Part shown: one piece after another, positions 11,736 through 23,228 of the stretch | Position numbering within the stretch: position 1 is the stretch's first letter | How the letters are laid out: each line of letters begins with the position of its first letter | Assembly (NCBI GenBank): GCA_029959085.1 | Contig: JARWIR010000002.1 | Location: forward strand, 33,257,733 to 33,321,732 | DNA length: 64,000 bases | Direction: 5' to 3' | Source: Nemophila menziesii | Taxonomy: Eukaryota > Streptophyta > Magnoliopsida > Boraginales > Hydrophyllaceae | Made by a program: the position numbers and the translations under genes | Notes under the pieces: model-generated | What the model saw: the letters and a program-made list of their open reading frames with translations, nothing else | Told to the model about the DNA's origin: nothing | Database searches by the model: none

Positions 11736-12194
11736 ATGACTAACAGATCTGAAGCTATGGAATACAAGAGAAAGTGCTCAATCCTTGGGAAGAATAAGAA
11801 ATTGCCTGGGGCCACCATTGAAAAACCCATCAATCTTGATGAGGTTTCTGAAGAATCAAAAGAACAGGCACCTGAACAACCACTACCAAAGAAGAGATTA
11901 ACTGCTAGAATGTCCATACCATCAAGGAGGCCTTTGAATAAAATAAAAATCCAAGACCAAGGTTCTTCTACCTCTTCCTCTGAAATTGTCTATGATCTTC
12001 CTCCTTGGGCTATCAAGTTACAGAACGAAGTTGAAAGATTACGTGAAGATAACAAAGACCTTTGGGCAGAAGTCATACAGTTGGAAACACAGGTAGAAAA
12101 TTTGACCTTGTATAAGGATGTTGATGATTATACCGATCCTTATGACGAGGACGATATGATGGATCTCTATGGCCAGCCAGGTAGGTCATTCTAA
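11736..12194 (+). CDS. ORF3 of element A, coiled-coil protein of unknown function
   Basis: Open frame of 152 codons from the first ATG (the in-frame GTG at 11721 is less likely in a plant). The protein is charged and lysine-rich at the N terminus ('EYKRKCSILGKNKKLPG'), has a basic serine-rich middle, then a heptad-like segment 'LQNEVERLREDNKDLWAEV' predicting a coiled coil, and an acidic end 'DEDDMMDLYGQPGRSF'. The ortholog in element B (42612-43079) is open over its whole length and differs by substitutions and a whole-codon gap. Athila elements often carry an extra ORF, sometimes env-like, at this place. No signal peptide or membrane helix is visible, so this is not env-like. Function unknown. 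Confidence 0.65.
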   Translation: MTNRSEAMEYKRKCSILGKNKKLPGATIEKPINLDEVSEESKEQAPEQPLPKKRLTARMSIPSRRPLNKIKIQDQGSSTSSSEIVYDLPPWAIKLQNEVERLREDNKDLWAEVIQLETQVENLTLYKDVDDYTDPYDEDDMMDLYGQPGRSF

Positions 12195-13720
12195 TTTTTC
12201 TCAATAGCTTGTATGCATTAGGTAGTTTAGTTAGTTTTATTTTAAATTTTATTTCATTCTTGAGTCTTTTCCGAGTCGTGGGGACACGGCTCACTTTTGA
12301 GTTGGGGGTAGGGATTCGTTGTCCTCATCTTCTTTTCGTTTTTTGCATAAAATTTAAAATTTTTAGGTTGAATTAAGGCATAAAATATCTTGAATGTACC
12401 TATTTGAGCATTATTTTATTAGGTCAATGATAGTAGGTAGTATTCTTTTGAAAGATGCAAACAAATTTGTTTAGCATGCATGTATGAAAACAGGAAATAA
12501 AGGATAGAAAAGTTAATGAGCAATGCTAAGAAATCACGTTGAAACTTAGGAATAGTTATTTGGTGTGTAGAACGTGAGGTTTAAAATTAGTTAAAAACCC
12601 ACTTGACTATGAACTAATAATGAAAACGTAACGAAATCCGGTGGTTAGAAAAATGACTAAGGCAGTTCATTCATGATAAAACACTTGAAGCCTTTTATAC
12701 TTTCTCACCCTTTTATTTGATTATTGTTATCTATCCGTCTTAGCCCCTCTGAGACTTTCTAAAGCCTTTATTGAAACACATTATAATCCATACCCTAGTT
12801 TTTAGGACTTATCTATATGACACGCACTCGAATCGCAAAACTTGAGACAAACTCGTTTTAGAGCTTGAGTTTGGGGTGGTGGGTTTCATAATTAGGGAAC
12901 TTTGGGAATTGGGAATTATCTTTGTGATTTTATTGATGATGAATTGTTATTATTGTAACCCTTTGCCGGGGTAATAGTGAATGAAAAAGAAGCTACGAGC
13001 TAATTTTGCCAACAAGGGCATAAAAAGAAAGAATATATATATGAAAAAATAGTGTGATATCTCAACATCAAAAGAGAATCATAACTATACAAAAGAAAAA
13101 TTGATGTGAAAAGAGAATATATATTCGGACCGGCAAAGTGGATCTTATATCATCAAAGGTTTTAATTGGGATTATTGGGGATGCACATTAAAAAGCATCA
13201 ATAAATTGGGTTGAGTAAGAACATCTTCGAGTGAAAACTCAAGCTCTAGGGCGATTCGTTGATGGCTAGTGAGGAGAGAGCCAAAAGCTCACTTTTCATT
13301 ATCCAAATATACCACACCCGTCCTTAAGCCGAGTTATAACCAAGACCTTAGGATTTCTAACTACTAAATGGAGAAACAATTGAGCTATTAGGTAGTAGGT
13401 AAGTGGACCATTAGATGCTGTATTTGGGACCTATGAACAACCTATAGCCATTAACCTGAACTAAGTTATCATCCTCTCTTTCTGGCATTGCGAAATTAAT
13501 CTTAAGTTGAATTTATGGATTGTTGATTACATGTATATTAGGCATATTTGTGCATTATTTCTTGAGCATTACTACATGAGATTTTTTTGGATTTTATGCT
13601 CTAGGATCATTCATTATATTTTGTTCTTGTTCTCCTCCGACTTCTTCTTGTTTATTTTAACTACCCTACTGTTCTTTACTTTTATTGTATCGGGACGATA
13701 CAACTTTGAGTTGGGGGTCT
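12195..13720 (+). promoter_or_regulatory. Structured 3' non-coding region and polypurine tract of A
   Basis: About 1.5 kb with no supported gene. Conserved landmarks: hairpin GAGTCGTG-GGGA-CACGGCTC at 12273-12292; a second polypurine-like tract 'gagttgggggtaggga' from 12300; inverted arms CTTTGCCGG (12961-12969) and CCGGCAAAG (13130-13138); a stem AGTGAG/CTCACT at 13268-13293; and the polypurine tract 'gagttgggggtct' (13708-13720) touching the 3' LTR. The same landmarks in the same order occur in elements B, C, E and F. A 77-codon hydrophobic frame at its end is not conserved in frame and was rejected. Confidence 0.7.
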
Positions 13721-15199
13721 TGATGTCTCCTCATTTGTGATAGTAAAATATACTCATGAGACATCATTTTAGGATTATTTATTAGTTTATAGGTTGATTT
13801 TAGCTTATTTTAGTTCACTTTCCTATTTTGGGTCTTGATTTGTAGAATTATTATTTTTAGAGCATATTGGGTTTAATTTTTTATTTAGTGTGAAGCTTTA
13901 AAGATAATTATGGAGATTAATTAGAGTCCAAGTCAAAGACTACAACTTATGGAAAGAGATTTGCATGGAAATTGGAGATAAGGAAACAAAGGCTAAAAAG
14001 ATGGAAAAGAAAAAGCTGCCTAAATCTGGGATTCTGCATACACGTCCAAAGATATACGTTTTTACCTAAGAAATAGGCCGAATTTGATAATTTCCTTCCA
14101 AAGGGTCAAGATAATTCTGTTGCGATTCTTTTGGTATCTTATGGAGCGAAAACCGACCAATAACGAAGAAGATACGCTCAAAACGGTCCAGCAGTGTTTT
14201 CCTTACGAATTTGAGTTGGGCTAGGAGTCCATTACTTAAAGTTATCTCCACCAAACGAATTAGGTCTTCCTATAACCTATAAATACAGCCTCTTAACACT
14301 CTTAAATCATCCTTGGTGAAACCTTAAACCAAGAGAAAGCTTACAACACAAGAGAGAAGTCTGGAAGGAGCTGTCATCAACAATGTCTTCTTCTACCTTT
14401 AATTTTGTAATTTCTTTCTTTTCTTTCATGAACTAATTTTCTTTAGCTTGAGTTTTAGCATATATGTATGAACCCTAGTTTTGATTGACATCTATTTAAT
14501 TTGGGAATTTAGTGTTTTACATAGAATTATAGTTTTTATTCTCTGTTTATGTGTTTGGATTTATATTCTGTGTTTTTGTGGACTGCAGCCATTAGAATTA
14601 CCATCTAGTAATTAGGATATCATTGACAACGGTGTTTAATTACAAGTTTAGCACATAACGTTTAGTTTTAGGTTTGATCTGACAACCCAACCTAGCTAGA
14701 TAATCACTATGGTTTAGTCTTTGTGACTATTTACCAATTACAGGAAAAGTTTGCTTAGGAAGCCTTATTGACACAGGTAAATCCTATTTTAAACTACCGA
14801 TAGCATATTGGAACGGATTAGGGAAATACTACATAATTCACCCTTACATGTTTAGAACGGCAAAACTAGTGGGGATTACATGCTAATAACTTAAGCTATA
14901 TTCTCATATCACTTCTCTTTCATATTTATTTTCTGTCTTTTAAATTCTTAGTTTTAACTTAGTTAATTAGAAAATCAAACAAAAATCTATTTGTCTTTAC
15001 TTTTATTTGCGTTTAGTTGTTCTAGCTTTAATTATTTACACTTGATATTTGCATAAGATTTTCCTAACCTCTGTAGTCTCTGCGGAACGAATCTTTATCT
15101 AAAACTTGCATACGATCTGTATACTTGCAGAACCGTGTAGTTTTAGGGTGTTTTTGCACTTTATTTATATCTTATTTTATCACACCCTAGGCCCCACCA
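13721..15199 (+). repeat. 3' LTR of Athila element A
   Basis: Partner of 2287-3764, same ends (TGATG...ACCA), followed directly by the target duplication ATGCT at 15200-15204. Differences from the 5' LTR are scattered substitutions, for example at 13773 and 14512. Confidence 0.93.
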
Positions 15200-15204
15200 A
15201 TGCT

Positions 15205-15293
15205 CCAACAGGGGTTCAAAAGTACGACTCTTGACCAACATATCGTCAACATGTATTTCCACTTCACGTTGTATACTACATTTGAAGGTTTCA
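15205..15293 (-). pseudogene. Tat-type RT relic, catalytic-motif piece
   Basis: Minus strand reads 'VEIHVDDMLVKSRTFEPLLE', the YVDD region of a Tat/Ogre-type Ty3/gypsy reverse transcriptase, with His replacing the usual Tyr. It joins the piece below 2286 once Athila A and one copy of ATGCT are set aside. On its other side it joins 21243 once LINE L1 is set aside. Confidence 0.65.
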
Positions 15294-15450
15294 TTTTTTT
15301 TAGTCGAATGAAATCCATTAAAATAAAGATGTTCTTTCAAAGTTAGACAATGCCTAGTGTATCTCTTTCCTTAGAAAATACCTTAGCCAATTGGGAAGGT
15401 AGATAGAACATCCAACGACCCACGAAGCATATGTTTGGCCACCCAGACTG

Positions 15451-18400
15451 TTATCTAATTTCTAATTCTACTAACGAAAGAGAACTTAGTTTAAATCTAA
15501 TCGTACAAAGCACTATATGCTTCACCAAAATACAAGTATTACTAGAAACCCCTACATTGCTAGAATTAATTTTATTAATAATAGTTTGGCAATCATTCTT
15601 AATAGAATGAAGCCATCTCGCAAGCCAAAAGAATAATGCCTCTTGCTTCAGCTTCCACAACAGAGTGAGCATGGAGCCTTATTGCACAATTATCCAGCGA
15701 TATACCTGAAAAATTTCTCAAGACACAAGAGATAACAAATGTATTAGATTCATCATCATATGAAGCATCATTATTAATTCTAAATTTACCCATTTCAGGG
15801 CGGACCATCCTAGTTAAACCAAACTCTGGTTCCCTTCGCTACCCCTATTAAATCCTCCATTGCCAATATTCTCACTATTTTGAAAAGCAGTCATAATTAG
15901 AGTAAAAGGATGTGTAGAGTTATTTAGGTTTAAATCTTCATAATTTCTAGCATTAGCTATAAGATATTCATCACATGCTTGTAAGGATTTTCCAACAGTA
16001 ATCATAGGATTAGGAGTACAATTTCGGAATATATATTCATTTCTATCTTTCTAAACATGCAAAGGTATTGTAACAGTCATTTCCCCCATATTAGAAGGTG
16101 AATTATGATGCTCAGGACAATAATTTCTGATAAAACCAATCCATTTACTCACACTAGAAGTTGAATCAATAGTGGAGTTAAAATTTAAAGGGCTGGCTCT
16201 CCAAACACCTCTTGCTTAGGAGTAATGAAAGAGAAAATGTTCCACATCTTCATAAGCTAACCTACAGATTTGACGTATTGGATTATCAATGCAATTCCTT
16301 TTATATCTATTTTCATTTGTAGATAGTCTATTCTTGCAGGACTTCCTTACAAAGTTTCTCACTTTTGGGTGCACTTTAAGGTCTAAAATATAATTCCAAG
16401 ATCTTTTATCCATCTTAAAAGAAGTACTACCTTTTTTTCTTTCTTGCAATTTCTCATTTTCATGTTGAGCCTTCCATACTAAGTTATAACAGTTCCTCAC
16501 ATTAACATCATATGTGTTCAACTTTGTCCAAAAAGAGGACTCTTTACAGGGGTTAGGAGGGATATAAATCTTACTAATGGTTGATGCAACCGTTTGAGAA
16601 AATATATGATTGAACAAGTTAACATTCCATCTCAATTCATCGGGTGTCATAAAATTACAAACCTTATCAAGAAAACAACCATCATGTTTAATAATATTGG
16701 TGATTTTTGGGATCCATTGATCATCCCAAATTCTAACAGACATCCCTTCTCCTATATTCCATTTCACATCATTTAAGAAGGAGTCCCTGCCACTTATGAG
16801 GCTTTTCCAACCCTATGAGCAGTACTGCCTATAGAAGCTTATAAGAAAGCACAATTTGGAATTTTTTAAGGACTTTATATAGTGAAGAGTTGGGTTTTTT
16901 TTTATCAACTTCCATGCATTTGAGGCCAGAAGGGATAAGTTATTGATATGGAAATCCATGAACCCCATTCCACCTTCTTCCTTGCATTTCATAAGGGTCT
17001 GCCACTTAAGCCAATGCATTCTCCACTCACCCTTGTTATTCCAATAAAAGTTAGAGACTATATAAGTTAAGTGACTGGTGACGTTATTAGGAATTAAGAA
17101 AACTGACATAATGTGATTAGGAATAGAACTTATTATTGACTTAATGATCACCTCTTTTTAACTTTAGACAATACTTTTGTATCTCAGACATCCATTCTTT
17201 TAATAATCATGTCAACAAGCCATTCAATGGATTTGACTTTAGACCAACCCCAGCCTGAAGAAATTCATATGTATTTGCCTAGGTCCTCAAGCTTATTCAT
17301 TCTCAAATTGTTAGACACATTGTGTTTAATGTCATTAGGATTATTTCTGCTAAATAAGACTTCACTCTTATTTAGATTAATTTTTCTTTGAAGCCAGCCC
17401 ATACCAAATAATAATATTCTAAAAAATTCAAGATTATTATCACTAGCCTTAAGAAAAAGAGTCTTTCATTTGCAAATAACACATGTGTCAAGACTGAAAC
17501 TCCTCTATCAATTTTGAGGCATTGAAGAAGGCCTTTACTCACATAATTATCAATAAGGGCAGTCAACGCTTGAGTGACTATACTGAATAAGTAAGGAAAC
17601 AAGTGTCCCCTGGCTCAATCCTTTTTGAGGAATTTTAACAAAGTGAAGGGGCCCATTAATTTGAATTTTATAAGTAACCGTAGTAATGCAATTTTTATCC
17701 AATTCACCCAACTCTGATTAAAACCCATTGTAATGAACAGGTCAATCATGAAATCTCATTTTATATTCTCATATGCTTTGCTAATATCAGCTTTAGTAAC
17801 TATATGATAAGTATTTGTAGTTCTTTTATTCTTTAAGTAATGACTAGCCTCCACTGCAATGAGAACATTCTCAAAGATGGGTCTAAATAGGATAAAGGTT
17901 GTTTAGGACTCAGAAATAATAGTATTTAACCAAGGTTGAAGTCTATTGGCCAGAATTTTAGAAATAATTTTGTAAACATAGTTTGCACAACTTATGGTCC
18001 TAAAGGCACTAATCACATCGGGATTAATACACTTGGGCATAAGATCAATTATTATATTATTTAACTCACCTACATCCAAATAATTCATAATAAAGCCAGA
18101 CACTAATCTAAGTAGGTCAAATTTAATTTCATTCCAGAACAGCTTAAAAAAGAAACCTCCAACTCCATTAGGTCCAGGAGATTTATCTGCCCCTAATGAC
18201 CAAAAAGCACTTTTAAATTCATCTTCATTCACATGTTTTAAAAGCTCAAGATTCATTTCAAGGGTAACTGTTTTTTGATACAATTTAAAATAGGAGAGTA
18301 ATCCCTAGGGCCTACACTCTTATAAATAGTATGGTAATAATATGATATTTCGTTAACCACCTCACTATCATTTTGAGTCCAGGTTCTACCATTCAATTTA

Positions 18401-19400
18401 AACATGTGTATTTTATTCATGGACCTCTTTAAACTAGTTATAGTATGGAAATACTTAGTGTTTTTATCACCAAGTTTGAGCCATTTATTTCTAGATCTAA
18501 TTGCCTAGTACATTTCTTCTTTAAGCCAAGGATTTTCTACGATAAGGCCCAAATCACAAAGACTTTTTTAATTGGCTTCATTAAAAGGACTTATTATTCA
18601 ACCTATCTATTTCAGAGATAGCATTTTTAATGATAATTCTATTGTTAAGTGTTATGTTCCTACCCCACAAGGAGACATAATAGTGACCCTGTTGAGATTA
18701 ATCTTAACTATGGTTATAACTCTACCAAGTGAAAGAATAAAAGATCTAAATATTTTATAATAGTCTCACAAGTAGTATCTTGAAGCCAGTTTTTATCAAA
18801 TAAAGATCTCTTTTGCTTCTTTAAATTAGGAATTCTTTGTTTAATGACAATAGGATTGTGATCTAATCCGATGGGTGGTAACACAATATTCCAACTATCT
18901 GAACACTTAGTTAGCCAAACCTTATTGATAAAAAAATTATCTAGCACTTGTTTTATTAGTTCAGTACCATTTCGTTTATTAATCCAAGTAAATTACAGCC
19001 TTTAGAGAGAATTTCTATGAGTTCAGAGTAATTAACAAAGTCATTAAGCCAGTTCAATTTTCTTGTTCATGTTACCCCTCCCCCTCCCCCCGATCTTATC
19101 AGTAGAGAATCTAATTATATTAATATCACCCATCACACACCAAGTATGGTTGATAGAATTTTTATCAGAGGTTTACTTGAGGAATGAAACCTTATTATTA
19201 TCTTTATTAAGATTATATATAAAGGGTAAGTTCATAGTTTCCCAAGTGATTCACAATATAAGAGCAACGTATCACATTTGTATCACTGCTAATTATATTT
19301 AATTGAGAGCTTACCTAACAAAGACAGCTAAAGCCCCCTGCCCCCCACCCCCCGCCCCCCGAGAATCCCTCATGGTCAATACTCTAAACAATCAATGAAT
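15451..19400 (-). pseudogene. ORF2 of LINE L1: endonuclease, RT, zf-RVT, RNase H
   Basis: Fragments in several frames follow the usual order. The endonuclease has 'VMGDINII' near 19110-19135 and 'GLDHNPIVI' near 18865. RT has 'LGADKSPGPNGVGGFFFK' near 18160-18200, 'YKIISKILANRLQPWL' near 17935-17985, and 'VLTHVLFANERLFFLR' near 17455-17500, where the usual catalytic Ala-Asp-Asp is Ala-Asn-Glu. The thumb region is at 16813-17151 and zf-RVT at 16216-16767. RNase H remains at 15599-15808 include 'INNDASYDDE' and 'VEAEARGI'. With the RT active-site acidic residues changed and many breaks, it cannot be functional. Confidence 0.8.
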
Positions 19401-19599
19401 CTAGCAAGACCATCGCTGTTAAGGTCGTACGATGCCCTAATAGTTCATCCTTATAAAATCTTAAATTTTGGGGTTGTTGTGGGTAACCCCGCAAACCTAT
19501 TCAGCTGGCAGTGACTCGCATACCTCATTCATACCATAAGCTACTCACTTCTCGAACTCTCCATCTTATAACATACACACTTCATCGTTGCCGCCAGCC

Positions 19600-20640
19600 T
19601 TCTCATCATCAGCTACCTGATTTGTTTCAGACACCATTTCATCATCATCAAATCTGATGAGAGTTGTGAAGACAAAGCCTTCCGATAAACGTTCATCATC
19701 AATTGGAACCCCTAGGTCCTCGCAAAAGTGTTGGGTTCTTTTTCTTTTCTAAGAACCCAAAGCAGATATCCTTATTAGTATTTTCTGTAAAGGTCTGGGT
19801 TATTATGACATTTGATCTCTTCTTAAGCACCAAGTCAGGCACATCCTCAATTAAATCATTCTTCTATCTTTTTAAGGCTGGGCCACATAACTTATTAACC
19901 TCTACTTAATTAAGCAACCTTATATGATGAATCATAGCGACTCATTTAATACATCGTATGGACCAAGTCCATAGTATGTAGAGTCAAAGTTGTCTTCACC
20001 TTATTAGACAGCTTCTTCTTCCCCAAAATAGCCAAATGCACAAACTCCCCTCCCCCATGCTCTGAAAATTTTCAATTTTCAATCTTGTTTCTATTCTTCA
20101 GAGGTGACCGACTCTAGTCTCGAGATTAGGATTAGCAGCTTTGTACACAAACCCTTTGAGACCGTTTCAGGTCCTCGAAAAGTCATCAAAAGCTCTCACC
20201 TAGTTATCTAGTTTCGTAATCAACTTAGTTTGATTGTCACGATCTATCTTCATGTGATTAAATACCACAGCTGTAGCAAAAATCAAAAAGTTTCTCGAAT
20301 TTATACAAAACCCACGTCGGCTCCCTATGCCGAAGATGAAACTGATATCCAGCAACAAGTGGTTTATTAATTTTCCACAAGATTTAAACTCTAACACTGG
20401 TGTTTTCTTTGAATTTCTCTAGGTCAGGTAATACAATTTTTTTCCACACTTCTCAGTTTCATAGCAATCTTTCTCATGTTGTCCTCGATGATGAAAAATT
20501 GTGGAATACCATCAATTCGTACCGAGAAGGCAGTCTTCTCAAGAAGAAGACGGTTAGCCATACTTTCTTCTCACTTCTGAAGCAAGACATAAAATCCAAA
20601 CACATGGTAAGGAACATTCGCTCACACTAGTTCTTAATTA
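19600..20640 (-). pseudogene. ORF1 of LINE L1, degenerate
   Basis: Minus-strand remnants upstream of the endonuclease. Around 20230-20330 a stretch resembles the nucleic-acid-binding end of plant LINE ORF1, with 'FEKLFDFCYSCGI' followed by a shifted 'NHMKIDRD', a broken CCHC knuckle. An acidic tail 'ETNQVADDEKAGGNDEV' lies near 19590-19640. No long frame survives. The 5' limit is uncertain, and 20640-21242 holds nothing else I can name. A C-rich run sits at 19339-19362. Confidence 0.5.
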
Positions 20641-21242
20641 TCCTTACTCTCAAAGCTAATGATTCATATATTCACTCCTATTTTTTCATTAGTAATTTTT
20701 CCTTTGACGTCCTAATGCTGGGTGATGATTTTTTTCAGGTACCTAAAACTGATTGTACCAGAAGCTAATGGGCGAGCAAATATTTTCAGTTCAACATACT
20801 TAGCATAAATAGCATTTGTGTTAGGGGAACAAAGAGAACTCTTCATCTGAACCTATTCTACTATCAGCTTCAAAGAAACTCATCTTGTCTAAGGACAATA
20901 GACAATAAATGAGATGCGACTTAAATGTGAGCAAGATATGGTAGGCGATCTAAAAATAAATGTAAAATTAAATTCAAAGAAACATTTGATTGAAATCTAT
21001 AAATAGCACAAATTTACAAGAGATATGTATAAAAGGCTAATAGTCATTGTAATAGAAAGGTATAATTCTCAAGTAATCATACTTAAGTAGCATAATCATA
21101 GTGTAAATGATTTGGATTATGTAATCACTGTGCAAATAATTTGGATTATGGTAGTGGTCGGAGAAGAGGGCTGGGAAATTGTGCCTGAGAGATGAGAGAG
21201 AAAAAAATGTCAAATTTTTCCTCCACAAGCTCTAAGTTACTA

Positions 21243-21481
21243 AAGGTTTCATCTGCCCATGCGTTGCAATATACTACTGAAACACATTACTATATAGCAT
21301 TAGAAGCATTGTTCCCTAGCAAATATGGTTATTTTCACGTGGACCATGAGGATTTGATTGTATCCTTTAAGACCTCCATGAAGGTCAAGAACTTGTGGAA
21401 GACTAAACCGTTCGATCAATTTTAGGTTATCTTCATACATATTTCGTTAAGACTTGTAGAATCGATGTACATACGTCATTT
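21243..21481 (-). pseudogene. Tat-type RT relic, finger/palm piece
   Basis: Minus strand shows weak but ordered RT phrases: 'PKIDRTV'-like, then 'LKGYNQILM' near 21330-21350, and a degraded stretch where 'MPFGLKNAG' is expected. It lies between the pieces at 33753 and 15293 in the correct order. It is bounded by the target duplications of LINE L1 (21243-21251) and the LINE complex (21467-21481). Confidence 0.5.
21467..21481 (+). repeat. Target site duplication, left copy, LINE complex
   Basis: GTACATACGTCATTT, repeated exactly at 33753-33767 directly after a run of 18 A. A 15-bp exact match in this position is typical of LINE insertion. Confidence 0.8.
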
Positions 21482-22958
21482 TTTGAGGTTTAGGGACATA
21501 TACCTTTTGAACAAAGCTTTATTAGAAAAACAAGCATGAAATCTAGCAAATAAAAAAGAATCTTTATTATATATATTAGTAAAAGAAAAATATTTCAACA
21601 ACAATATATTTCTAGATGTTAAACTTGGAAGTTTCCCATCCTGAGGATGGAAAAGTATCCTCATAGGTAGGGAAATCTTTTATAAAAATATAAAATAGAA
21701 ACAGGGTAATGGAACAAACATAAAATTCCATGAACATAATTAGATCTGTAATAATTATCATAACATTAAACCTAATGATTCTAAAATCACTTGGGTTAAT
21801 CAACTTATAAAAAATGATAAGTCATGGAATATTGAGATTTTTAATAACCTACACCCTAGTGATATTAAAGAAAAATACCAAGATTTAGTTGTGAAGACCA
21901 AATGTGTGTTTATTTTTATAAAAATGGAACATATACAATCAAATAATCATATCATAAATTAAAAGATGAGGAAATCAAAAATCAAAACATTAAAGACCTA
22001 AATAAACCAACTATATCAATTACTAGGATAAACACCTATGGAACTTGATATGAAAAATAGAAACTCTCCCAAAAATTAGGAATTTTATGTGGAGAGTGGT
22101 TAAGAATCTTTTACCCACTAAGGAGAATCTAGTTTATCGTAAGTGTAGCAATAGTAATATTTGCAAACTATGCAATAATAATATTGAAATAGTAGAGCAT
22201 ATGTTTTTCAGATGCCTATGGGCTAAAAGTGTATGGTTTACTAGTCCATTTAACATCAAATTTGACAATGATACTACATCTAGGTTAGATCAATGGATTC
22301 TAAAACATGTACAAGATCTTGTTAAATTTTAAAAAAAGGAAGATAGAATCTTGGAACTTATTTGTACAATCACTTGGCAAATATGGAAGGATAGAAATAA
22401 TTTTGTCTATAATAGTAAAAAATGTGAACCAATGGGTACAATCAATAAAACTATAAAACCCGACCGAAAAAACTATAAAAAATTGGAAAGAATATTATAA
22501 AATATCAAACCCTGGTGCATTAACTTTTTGGATAAAAATATTACGGGTAATGGAACAACTCTTTTAAGAGCAAGTAATAATGATGAAAATGAACAAATTC
22601 TCAATAATCATAATATCATATTCAAAGACAAATGGAAAAAAAACCCCTTCGAATAAATATAAAATTAATTACGATATACCTTTCTCAAATAAAGGAGTTG
22701 CAATTGCTTGTTTAGTAAGAAACTCTAATGGTAAATTTGTATTAGGTAAAAGTTGGAAAACTGAAGCGAATTCAGTGTTAGAAGCAGAAGCCACATAAAT
22801 TTTGAAAGCTACTGAATTGGTTTCGGAGTTTCTTTTTGGGAGTGTTATCATCGAGAATTACTTCAAAATTACCATGAAGCCCCCATCTTCAGGACTACAC
22901 ATTTCAAGTCATTCAACTAAAATGTTGTTTGTAATTATTAAATTTTTACTAAATTATC
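21482..22958 (+). pseudogene. LINE L2, 5'-truncated: RT end, zf-RVT, RNase H
   Basis: Plus-strand LINE that starts abruptly at the target duplication with RT thumb sequence ('RDIYLLNKALLEKQA', 'LVKEKYFNNNIFL', 'GWKSILIGREIF' at 21490-21690). It continues to a zf-RVT domain at 22087-22332 with 'CKLCNNNIEIVEHMFFRC' and a linker 'TWQIWKDRNNFVY' near 22365-22410. RNase H remnants follow at 22680-22860 ('ACLVRNSNGKFVLGKSWKTE', 'VLEAEAT'). Stops and shifts throughout. It is interrupted at 22958 by LINE L3, and its 3' tail seems to continue to an A run at 26116-26125. Confidence 0.72.
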
Positions 22959-23228
22959 TTTTTTTTTTTGGACAAAGGGAGGTGCCTAAGCACCAAAATA
23001 ATATACACAGAATCCTATACCGAGTTTAGAGAAAAGGAAATAAAGTTCAAAGACACTAATGGTCTTCAACAGGTGATCTGTTGCCCTGTGCCTAGCTTCC
23101 TTCGCAACTTTGTCAGCATTTCTATTGAGATTCCTTTTGATGAATGTAAAGGAAATAGGCCCGTTCTCACTAGATTTGGTGACAATACTTCTAAAGATAG
23201 GTTGGATGTTTCACCTAACTGCTAATAC

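Larger units (their letters stand above)
2287..15199 (+). mobile_element. Athila-type Ty3/gypsy element A, full length
   Basis: Complete LTR retrotransposon of 12.9 kb. It has LTRs TGATG...ACCA at 2287-3764 and 13721-15199, a tRNA-Asp-type primer site, gag, protease-RT-RNase H-integrase, an extra ORF, a long 3' non-coding region and a polypurine tract. A perfect 5-bp target duplication ATGCT flanks it. The primer site, the gag zinc knuckle and the DLGA protease fit the Athila lineage. Gag and pol carry frameshifts and stops, and a foreign solo LTR sits in gag, so the copy cannot be autonomous. The two LTRs differ at scattered positions, so it is older than the Sirevirus-like insertion at 27143. 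Confidence 0.93.
15294..21242 (-). mobile_element. LINE L1, minus strand, degenerate
   Basis: Non-LTR retrotransposon in reverse orientation. Its 3' end is marked by a short T run (15294-15301) and its 5' end is placed at 21242. The same 9 bases AAGGTTTCA flank it at 15285-15293 and 21243-21251, a plausible target duplication in the older RT relic. In order on the minus strand are an ORF1 zinc-knuckle region, endonuclease, RT, zf-RVT and RNase H, all with stops and shifts. At 5.9 kb it is near full length for a plant L1-type LINE. Confidence 0.72.

Noticed and set aside
13507..13740. 77-codon hydrophobic frame before the 3' LTR of A, with a relative at 44397-44630 in B, as a small membrane protein.
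   Set aside because: It needs a TTG start, overlaps the polypurine tract and LTR, and the two copies have compensating single-base indels that change the middle residues. The counterpart in C is broken. Non-coding conservation explains it better.
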